From Streptomyces sp. NBC_00273 (GTDB taxonomy: Bacteria > Actinomycetota > Actinomycetes > Streptomycetales > Streptomycetaceae): a DNA stretch of 64,000 bases. The first letter of the stretch is position 1, and each line of letters opens with the position of its first letter. A model generated the notes under the pieces. It made no database searches and was not told the DNA's origin. It was given only the letters and a program-made list of their open reading frames with translations. Shown here piece after piece: positions 55,584 to 64,000 of this stretch. The translations under genes were made by a program, and so were the position numbers. The stretch covers positions 6,895,501 through 6,959,500 of the forward strand of contig NZ_CP108067.1 of the NCBI RefSeq assembly GCF_036178145.1, in the 5' to 3' direction.

Positions 55584-56831
55584 ATGCCGCTGACTCCCGA
55601 GGACGTGCGGAACAAGCAGTTCACGACCGTCCGCCTCCGAGAAGGCTATGACGAGGACGAGGTCGATGCCTTCCTCGACGAGGTCGAGTCCGAACTGACG
55701 CGCCTGCTGCGCGAGAACGAGGACCTGCGCGCCAAGCTGGCCGCCGCCACGCGTGCCGCCGCGCAGAACCAGCAGCAGCAGGGCATGCGCAAGGCCGAAC
55801 CCCAGGACCAGCGAGGCCCCGGCGCCCCCGTGCCCGCGGCCATATCCGGCCCGCCGCAGCAGCAGCAGCCGCAGATGGGCCCGCCGCAGCTCCAGGGCGG
55901 CCCGCCGCAGCTCCCGGGTGGCCAGCCGCAGCTTCCGCCGGGCCCCGGCGGCCAGGGCCAGCAGGGCCCCGGCCCGATGGGCGGCCCCATGGGCGGTCCC
56001 ATGCAGCAGCACCCCATGGGTGGACCCCAGGGCATGCAGCAGCAGCCCATGGGCGGCCCCCAGGGCATGCAGCAGCAGTCGATGGGCGGCCAGAACCCGC
56101 TCGGCCAGCAGATGCAGCCCATGGGCCAGCAGATGCAGCCGATGGGCCAGCAGATGCAGCCGATGGGGCAGCAGATGCAGCAGATGCAGCAGCCGCAGCT
56201 CCCGCAGCAGGGCCCCGGTGGCGACAGCGCCGCCCGTGTCCTGTCGCTGGCGCAGCAGACCGCCGACCAGGCGATCGCGGAGGCCCGCTCCGAGGCCAAC
56301 AAGATCGTCGGCGAGGCCCGGTCGCGCGCCGAGGGCCTGGAGCGGGACGCCCGCGCCAAGGCCGATGCGCTGGAGCGGGACGCGCAGGAGAAGCACCGCG
56401 TCGCGATGGGCTCCCTGGAGTCCGCCCGCGCCACGCTGGAGCGCAAGGTCGAGGACCTGCGGGGCTTCGAGCGCGAGTACCGTACGCGTCTGAAGTCCTA
56501 CCTGGAGTCGCAGCTGCGCCAGCTGGAGACCCAGGCGGACGACTCGCTGGCCCCGCCGCGGAACCCGGCCGGTCCCGCGCTGCCGCCGTCGCCGTCGCCC
56601 TCGATGGCTCCGGCCGGTGCGATGGGCCACTCCATGGGCGGTCCCTCGATGGGTGGCCCGTCCCCCATGGGCGGTCCCTCCCCGATGGGTGCCCCGTCCT
56701 ACGGCGGCAACCAGCAGCAGATGTCCCCGGCGATGACCCAGCCGATGGCTCCGGTCCGGCCGGCTGCGCCGCAGCCGATGCAGGCGCCGTCGCCGATGCG
56801 GGGCTTCCTGATCGACGAGGACGACAACTAG
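55584..56831 (+). CDS. divIVA: polar growth protein DivIVA (Wag31)
   Basis: A 415-residue coiled-coil scaffold that marks hyphal tips and recruits the polar growth machinery in Streptomyces. The N-terminal domain MPLTPEDVRNKQFTTVRLRE (membrane-binding at curved poles) and first coiled coil run to about 60. Residues about 74-213 are a Gln/Pro/Gly/Met insertion with tandem QQMQPMG units, then a second coiled coil (about 214-318), then a Pro/Met/Ser-rich tail with MGGPS repeats ending GFLIDEDDN. Start ATG at 55584 follows AGAGGTGAAG. Confidence 0.97.
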   Translation: MPLTPEDVRNKQFTTVRLREGYDEDEVDAFLDEVESELTRLLRENEDLRAKLAAATRAAAQNQQQQGMRKAEPQDQRGPGAPVPAAISGPPQQQQPQMGPPQLQGGPPQLPGGQPQLPPGPGGQGQQGPGPMGGPMGGPMQQHPMGGPQGMQQQPMGGPQGMQQQSMGGQNPLGQQMQPMGQQMQPMGQQMQPMGQQMQQMQQPQLPQQGPGGDSAARVLSLAQQTADQAIAEARSEANKIVGEARSRAEGLERDARAKADALERDAQEKHRVAMGSLESARATLERKVEDLRGFEREYRTRLKSYLESQLRQLETQADDSLAPPRNPAGPALPPSPSPSMAPAGAMGHSMGGPSMGGPSPMGGPSPMGAPSYGGNQQQMSPAMTQPMAPVRPAAPQPMQAPSPMRGFLIDEDDN

Positions 56832-56869
56832 GCGCCGCCGGCGTTCTGCGGTCGGCAGCCGCGCTCTAC

Positions 56870-56911
56870 GGGCCGGGCCCGGTTCCCCTTCGGGGGCACC
56901 GGGCCCGGCCC
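56870..56911 (+). terminator. terminator of the dcw cluster after divIVA
   Basis: GGGCCGGGCCCGG (56870-56882) pairs with CCGGGCCCGGCCC (56899-56911), with an inner CCCC-TTCG-GGGG, followed by GTTTCG. It is 38 bases after the divIVA stop. Confidence 0.82.
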
Positions 56912-56924
56912 GTTTCGCTGCCCT

Positions 56925-57053
56925 GCGCCTCAATCGCCGGCGAGGCTGAAAGATCCGGGGCTCCGCCCCGAACCCCGCGCCTCAAACGCCGGCGAGGCTG
57001 GGAATTCAGCCCCTCCGGCGTTTGAGGCGCGGGGTCTGGGGCGGAGCCCCAGG
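56925..57053. repeat. dispersed intergenic palindromic repeat, copy 5 (double)
   Basis: Two CCTCAA(T/A)CGCCGGCGAGGCTG units in one orientation and one CCTCCGGCGTTTGAGGCGCG in the other, interleaved with GGGGCTCCGCCCC and GGGGCGGAGCCCC. It lies between convergent divIVA and ileS, between their terminators. Confidence 0.8.
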
Positions 57054-57072
57054 ACACGGCGGGGCAGACGAA

Positions 57073-57106
57073 AGCGGCCCGTCCCCCCGGGAGGGAACGG
57101 GCCGCT
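57073..57106 (-). terminator. ileS terminator
   Basis: AGCGGCCCGT and ACGGGCCGCT (10 bp) enclose CCCCCC/GGGAGGG, 10 bases after the ileS stop. On the minus strand it is followed by TTCGTC. Confidence 0.75.
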
Positions 57107-57116
57107 CGGGGCGGGG

Positions 57117-60275
<3,159 letters not shown>

Positions 60276-60279
60276 GAGG

Positions 60280-60545
60280 CTGAACTCTTCCTCCGGCGGG
60301 GTGTCAATTCCGTCCGGAGGGACGAGAGCACTGCTGCTCCCGCGGTACCACCCTCCTTGGCCGCCGGACGGATCCGGTGGCCCCCTCATTGGGGTGCGAA
60401 GCCGGTTCTACTCGCCGTACGGGGATCCCGTGCGGGCTTTCTTCCGGCGGCTCAGGGGTGATCCTTCACATCGCGCTCGCCCCCGGGCTCTCACCGTCCC
60501 CGGGTCGCTCCTGGCTGCGTACGACGCTACTCGTCCCCGTCCATG
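60280..60545 (-). promoter_or_regulatory. T-box riboswitch for ileS, probably translational
   Basis: On the minus strand the T-box AGGGTGGTACCGCGG is at 60354-60340. The probable specifier codon ATC (Ile) is at 60462-60460 within GTGAAGGATCACCCC, and Stem I with GGTGAGAGCCCGGGG lies just 5'. After the T-box, CCCTCCGG can pair with CCGGAGGAAG, which includes the ileS Shine-Dalgarno sequence, so uncharged tRNA-Ile would free the ribosome site. Stem I looks short, as in other actinobacterial ileS leaders. Confidence 0.88.
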
Positions 60546-60875
60546 CCTTTCGCTGGGCCCAGTGTACGGGCCCGGGGGCCGCACGGCAGACCGGTTTACG
60601 GGGCCCCGTGCGCGGGCCGCCGGCCCGGCGTGGCGGGGTCCCGGGAAGGGTCCGCGGGCGACCCAGGCGCGCCCCCGGAGTGACCCGAATGGGCCTGCGC
60701 CGCCGCTTCCGACTCGGGTGGGGCGGGAGTGGCGGATTACCGGGGCTCCTGATGGGCACAACGGATGCAGGTTGACCTCGATGGATGCGTGCCCCGTTGC
60801 CGCGGGGCCGGTGTCGATTTATCGTTCCGGCACGATTCGCGAGCAAAGATCACAGTATGTGAAGGGGCCGCGGCC
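60546..60875. other. intergenic region between divergent ileS and the DksA-like gene
   Basis: About 330 bases. It must contain both promoters. The ileS side is very GC-rich (GGGCCCGGGGGCC); nearer the DksA-like gene it is AT-richer, with TCGATTTATCGTTCCGGCAC. An open frame with in-frame start from 60765 lacks a typical N-terminus. No RNA gene recognised. Confidence 0.4.
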
Positions 60876-61643
60876 ATGGTGGCGAAGAAGACCGCCGGGA
60901 GTACTGCCAAGAAGGCCGTCGGGAAGGCCGCCGGGAAGGCGGCGGTGTCCGAGGACGCGGCTCCCGCCAAGAAGGCGACCGCTGCCCGAAGGACCGCTGC
61001 CGGCGCGCTCGCTCCGGACGGGAAGGCGACCGCCGTCGAGAAGACGACCGCTGTCAAGAAGACGACCGCCGTCGAGAAGCGGACGGCCACGGCCAAGAAG
61101 GCCGCGGCCGAGGGGGCGGCACATGCCGCGAAGAAGACGGGAGTCCGAAAAGTGGTTGCCAAGAAGAGCGCAGGTACGGCGAGGAAGACGGCCGCGGCCG
61201 CCACCAGCGGGCTCCCCAAGGCACGGGCCACGGCGGCCCTGGCCCCCGGCGAGCTCGCCGTACGGCCCGGGGAGGACCCCTGGACCCCCAAGGAGGTCGA
61301 GGACGCCCGTGCGGAGCTCCTGACGGAGGTGCTGCGGCTGCGGGCCGAGCTGGACGCCTCGGAGGCGGCGATCTCCGGTCTGATGCGGGACTCCGGGGAC
61401 GGCGCGGGCGACGACCAGGCCGACACGGGCACCAAGAACATCACCCGCGAGTCCGAGCTGGCCCTCGCGGCGAACGCCACCTCGATGCTGGAGCAGACCG
61501 AGCGGGCCCTGGAACGGCTGGAGGCGGGCACGTACGGCCTCTGCGAGAACTGCGGGCAGCCCATCGGGAAGGCCAGGATGCAGGCCTTCCCGCGGGCCAC
61601 CCTGTGCGTGGACTGCAAGCAGAAGCAGGAACGGCGGCACTAG
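60876..61643 (+). CDS. ddbA: histone H1-like/DksA-like bifunctional DNA-binding protein
   Basis: A 255-residue protein. Residues 1-125 are Lys/Ala-rich with AKK, KTTAV and KKA repeats like eukaryotic histone H1 tails. The C-terminal part has the DksA/TraR arrangement: a coiled coil (about 139-220) and a zinc finger with Cys223, Cys226, Cys244 and Cys247 (GLCENCGQP ... TLCVDCK). The layout agrees with DdbA described in S. coelicolor, proposed to bind DNA and act on transcription. Start ATG at 60876 follows GAAGGGGCC; a 20-bp hairpin follows the stop. Confidence 0.87.
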   Translation: MVAKKTAGSTAKKAVGKAAGKAAVSEDAAPAKKATAARRTAAGALAPDGKATAVEKTTAVKKTTAVEKRTATAKKAAAEGAAHAAKKTGVRKVVAKKSAGTARKTAAAATSGLPKARATAALAPGELAVRPGEDPWTPKEVEDARAELLTEVLRLRAELDASEAAISGLMRDSGDGAGDDQADTGTKNITRESELALAANATSMLEQTERALERLEAGTYGLCENCGQPIGKARMQAFPRATLCVDCKQKQERRH

Positions 61644-61648
61644 GTCGC

Positions 61649-61697
61649 CTCTTTCGGATCTTGTCGGGCGTCGCGGCCCCGGCAAGATCTGAAAGAG
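61649..61697 (+). terminator. 20-bp hairpin after the DksA-like gene
   Basis: CTCTTTCGGATCTTGTCGGG and its near-perfect complement (61678-61697, two wobble or mismatch positions) with a 9-nt loop, 5 bases after the stop. Likely a terminator. Confidence 0.8.
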
Positions 61698-61806
61698 ACG
61701 GCCTAGGGGGAGAGGTGGGGCGGGCGGCGTGCGGGGGCCCTGACGTACCCTCGTGTTTCGTCAGGGTCCAGGAGGAGCCTGGTTCGAGCTAGTTCGAGGG
61801 ACTCAC

Positions 61807-62367
61807 GTGGCAGAGGCGGAGCGCATCATCGGTACGCCGGAGGTCGGGGACGACACCCAGCCGGAGTCCGCCGGGCCCAAGGGGCGCCGTCGGATCACGG
61901 CTCTGCTCGTCGTGGCGGTGCTCGCCTACCTGCTCGACCTCGGCAGCAAGATGCTGGTCGTGGCGAAGCTGGAGCACCAGCCGCCGATCGAGATCATCGG
62001 TGACCTGCTGAAGTTCGAGGCGGTCCGCAACCCGGGCGCCGCCTTCGGTTTCGGTGAGGCCTTCACCATCATCTTCACCTGCATCGCGGCCTCGGTGATC
62101 GTGGTGATCGTGCGGCTGGCCCGCAAGCTCTACAGCCTGCCGTGGGCGATCGCCCTGGGCCTGCTGCTGGGCGGTGCACTGGGCAACCTGACCGACCGGA
62201 TCTTCCGTTCGCCGGGCGTGTTCCGGGGCGCGGTCGTCGACTTCATCGCGCCCGCCCACTTCGCCGTCTTCAACCTCGCGGACTCGGCGATCGTGTGCGG
62301 CGGCATCCTGATCGTCCTGCTGTCCTTCAAGGGTCTGGACCCGGACGGGACCGTCCACAAGGACTGA
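61807..62367 (+). CDS. lspA: signal peptidase II (prolipoprotein)
   Basis: A 186-residue membrane aspartyl protease with four helices that cleaves lipoprotein signal peptides. The catalytic Asp pair is Asp130 (GNLTDRIF) and Asp159 (VFNLADSAI). [14 protein letters not shown] and [14 protein letters not shown] are conserved. Start GTG at 61807 follows GAGGGA with a 4-nt gap; a 25-residue cytoplasmic N-terminus precedes the first helix. Followed by rluD after 41 bases, the common arrangement. Confidence 0.95.
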   Translation: MAEAERIIGTPEVGDDTQPESAGPKGRRRITALLVVAVLAYLLDLGSKMLVVAKLEHQPPIEIIGDLLKFEAVRNPGAAFGFGEAFTIIFTCIAASVIVVIVRLARKLYSLPWAIALGLLLGGALGNLTDRIFRSPGVFRGAVVDFIAPAHFAVFNLADSAIVCGGILIVLLSFKGLDPDGTVHKD

Positions 62368-62396
62368 TCGCGGGCCGGCTCGTCCGCCCCGTCCTG

Positions 62397-62402
62397 CATA
62401 CT
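62397..62402 (+). promoter_or_regulatory. -10 box before rluD
   Basis: CATACT ends 6 nt before the GTG at 62409, and no Shine-Dalgarno sequence is clear, so a leaderless rluD transcript in addition to read-through from lspA is possible. Confidence 0.35.
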
Positions 62403-62408
62403 CGACGG

Positions 62409-63350
62409 GTGAGTACGATTCCCGAGATCCGCACCCTGCCCGTTCCCGATGGCCTCGAGGGCGAGCGCGTCGACGCCGCCATCGCCCGTATGTTCGGTTT
62501 CTCCCGGACGAAGGCGGCCGAAATCGCGGCTGCGGGAAAGGTGACGGTCGACGGCAACGTCGTCGGGAAGTCCGAGCGCGTGCACGGTGGCGCCTGGCTC
62601 GAAGTCGAGATGCCCGCGCCGCCGCGGCCCGTCGAGGTCGTGGCCGAGCCCGTCCCCGGCATGGAGATCATCCATGACGACGACGACATCGTCGTCATCA
62701 TGAAGCCGGTGGGCGTCGCCGCCCACCCGAGCCCCGGCTGGACCGGCACCACCGTCATCGGTGGCCTCGCCGCGGCCGGCTACCGCATCTCCACCTCCGG
62801 TGCGTCCGAGCGCCAGGGCATCGTGCACCGCCTCGACGTCGGCACGTCCGGCCTGATGGCCGTCGCGAAGTCGGAGCGCGCCTACACCTCGCTCAAGAAC
62901 CAGTTCCGCGAGCGGATCGTGGACAAGCGCTACCACGCGCTGGTGCAGGGCCACCCGGACCCGATGAGCGGCACGATCGACGCGCCGATCGGCCGCCACC
63001 CCAGCGCGGACTACAAGTGGGCGGTGATCCAGGAAGGCAAGGCGTCCGTCACCCACTACGACCTGATCGAGGCCTTCCGCGCCGCCTCGCTGCTCGACAT
63101 CAAGCTGGAGACCGGGCGCACGCACCAGATCCGCGTGCACATGTCCGCGCACCGGCACCCCTGCGTCGGCGACCTGACCTACGGCGCCGACCCGACCGTC
63201 GCCAAGCGGCTCGGCCTCACCCGGCAGTGGCTGCACGCGGTGCGCCTCGGCTTCGAGCACCCGTCGGACGGGCAGTGGGTCGAGTTCGAGAGCACCTACC
63301 CGGCGGACCTGCAGCACGCGCTGGACGTGATCCGGGCGGAGAGCGAGTGA
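62409..63350 (+). CDS. rluD: RluA/RluD-family rRNA pseudouridine synthase
   Basis: A 313-residue enzyme. An N-terminal S4 RNA-binding domain (about 15-70, with [20 protein letters not shown]) is followed by the catalytic domain: [24 protein letters not shown] with catalytic Asp143, KRYHALVQG, and [11 protein letters not shown]. It would form pseudouridines in 23S rRNA; the exact site cannot be told from the RluA-type family alone. GTGA overlap with the GNAT gene. Confidence 0.92.
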   Translation: MSTIPEIRTLPVPDGLEGERVDAAIARMFGFSRTKAAEIAAAGKVTVDGNVVGKSERVHGGAWLEVEMPAPPRPVEVVAEPVPGMEIIHDDDDIVVIMKPVGVAAHPSPGWTGTTVIGGLAAAGYRISTSGASERQGIVHRLDVGTSGLMAVAKSERAYTSLKNQFRERIVDKRYHALVQGHPDPMSGTIDAPIGRHPSADYKWAVIQEGKASVTHYDLIEAFRAASLLDIKLETGRTHQIRVHMSAHRHPCVGDLTYGADPTVAKRLGLTRQWLHAVRLGFEHPSDGQWVEFESTYPADLQHALDVIRAESE

Positions 63351-63829
63351 CCTCGCCGGTCGAGGGCGCGGTCGAGGTGCGGGTCGCCGCCTCGGAGGAG
63401 GACCTGAAGTCCTGCTTCGCGGTGCGGTCCGAGGTCTTCGTGGTCGAGCAGTCGGTACCGGAGTCGATCGAGTACGACGCGTACGACGCGGACGCGGTGC
63501 ACGTCCTGGCCGTGGGCGCGGACGGGGTGCCGCTGGGCACCGGGCGGCTGCTGCACGGGGACGCGGCGCTGGCGAAGACCGGCGGCGCGCAGGGCGTGGG
63601 CTCGCTGGGACGGCTGGCCGTCCGGAAGACCGCGCGCGGGTTGGGCGTCGGTGTGGCGCTGGTCCGCGCGATCGAGGCGGAAGCGGCCCGTCGGGGCCTG
63701 GCGGCGGTCGACCTGGGCGCGCAGACGCATGCGCTGGGCTTCTACGAGCGGCTCGGTTACGTGGCCTACGGCCCGGAGTTCCAGGACGCAGGCATCCCGC
63801 ACCGCGCGATGCGCCGCCCCCTGCCGTAG
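63347..63829 (+). CDS. GNAT-family N-acetyltransferase, ElaA-like
   Basis: A 160-residue acetyltransferase. [25 protein letters not shown] forms the first part, [22 protein letters not shown] is the acetyl-CoA binding motif A (RGLGVG), and [18 protein letters not shown] motif B. The substrate is unknown. Start GTG overlaps the rluD stop, so it is cotranslated with it. Confidence 0.87.
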   Translation: MTSPVEGAVEVRVAASEEDLKSCFAVRSEVFVVEQSVPESIEYDAYDADAVHVLAVGADGVPLGTGRLLHGDAALAKTGGAQGVGSLGRLAVRKTARGLGVGVALVRAIEAEAARRGLAAVDLGAQTHALGFYERLGYVAYGPEFQDAGIPHRAMRRPLP

Positions 63830-63851
63830 CCGTAGCCGCAGGCCCTGCCCG

Positions 63852-64000
63852 GCGCCTCAATCGCCGGCGAGGCTGAAGCACCGGGGCTCCGCCCCCGAAC
63901 CCCCGCGCCTCAAACGCCGGCGGGGCTGGATCTTTCAGCCCCGCCGGCGATTGAGGCGCGGGCGCGGAGCGCCGTCGGGGTTCGGGCGGAGCCCGACACG
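63852..64000. repeat. dispersed intergenic palindromic repeat, copy 6, reaching the window edge
   Basis: GCGCCTCAATCGCCGGCGAG, GGGGCTCCGCCCCC, GCGCCTCAAACGCCGGCGGG and the inverse copy CCCCGCCGGCGATTGAGGCG. The two inner units pair over about 20 bases. It may continue beyond the window. Confidence 0.75.

Noticed and set aside
55990..56200. Regular short repeats that could look like a CRISPR array
   Set aside because: They are in-frame codons for QQMQPMG/MGGPQ units inside divIVA, with no unique spacers and no cas genes.

Overview
This 64 kb window is a piece of a Streptomyces chromosome core. The evidence is very high G+C with G/C-ending codons, many GTG and TTG starts, GTGA/ATGA stop-start overlaps inside operons, several leaderless genes, and a gene order that matches, from memory, the Streptomyces coelicolor stretch from glkA through the division and cell wall cluster to rluD (about SCO2126 down to SCO2073). 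I see no prophage, insertion sequence, CRISPR array, rRNA or tRNA gene, and no biosynthetic gene cluster. The first gene is cut by the left edge.

Left part (1-8.6 kb), central carbon metabolism and lipids: a ROK glucokinase (partial), an endonuclease/exonuclease/phosphatase-fold protein, a secondary membrane protein with a lipase-like hydrolase, a PlsC-type acyltransferase, the MacS/MacR-like two-component pair, a 6-phosphofructokinase with residues typical of pyrophosphate-using enzymes, and a D-2-hydroxyacid dehydrogenase. 8.6-12.2 kb holds aromatic supply: an anthranilate synthase fusion behind a tryptophan attenuator whose leader peptide has three consecutive Trp codons, divergent from class II DAHP synthase. 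12.2-15.5 kb holds iron and metal functions and repair: bacterioferritin-associated ferredoxin with an iron box, bacterioferritin, a sulfite-oxidase-fold protein, a His-rich membrane protein behind a CsoR-like operator, and endonuclease IV.

15.5-23.4 kb holds a PASTA Ser/Thr kinase, the thiOSG operon under a TPP riboswitch, an FAD oxidoreductase behind a palindromic operator, an Rv2175c-like DNA-binding protein, thiE and metF. 23.4-32.2 kb is mostly poorly characterised membrane proteins (DUF4126, DUF3040, a Tyr/Gln-tailed protein), a CrtI-like oxidoreductase, a methyltransferase with a HEPN protein, and a degenerate ABC protein/YhgE/TetR locus under a 26-bp perfect palindrome. 32.7-38.2 kb holds a MoxR/DUF58/transglutaminase operon and a beta-carbonic anhydrase.

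38.4-56.8 kb is the division and cell wall (dcw) cluster: rsmH, ftsL, ftsI, murE, murF, mraY, murD, ftsW, murG, ftsQ, ftsZ, pgeF, ylmE, sepF, ylmG, divIVA. They make lipid-linked peptidoglycan precursors, build the septal synthase complex, polymerise and anchor the FtsZ ring, and direct polar growth. A good vegetative promoter lies in front of rsmH and another in front of ftsZ. mraZ, murC, ddl and ftsA are not in the cluster. 57-64 kb holds ileS on the minus strand behind a T-box leader, a histone H1-like/DksA-like fusion, lspA, rluD and a GNAT protein. A palindromic intergenic repeat family occurs six times, once inside the dcw cluster. The most notable items are the altered GXHH signature in IleRS, the YhgE locus with a Walker-A-defective ABC partner, the copper-type operator in front of a His-rich DUF4396 protein, and the HEPN/methyltransferase pair.
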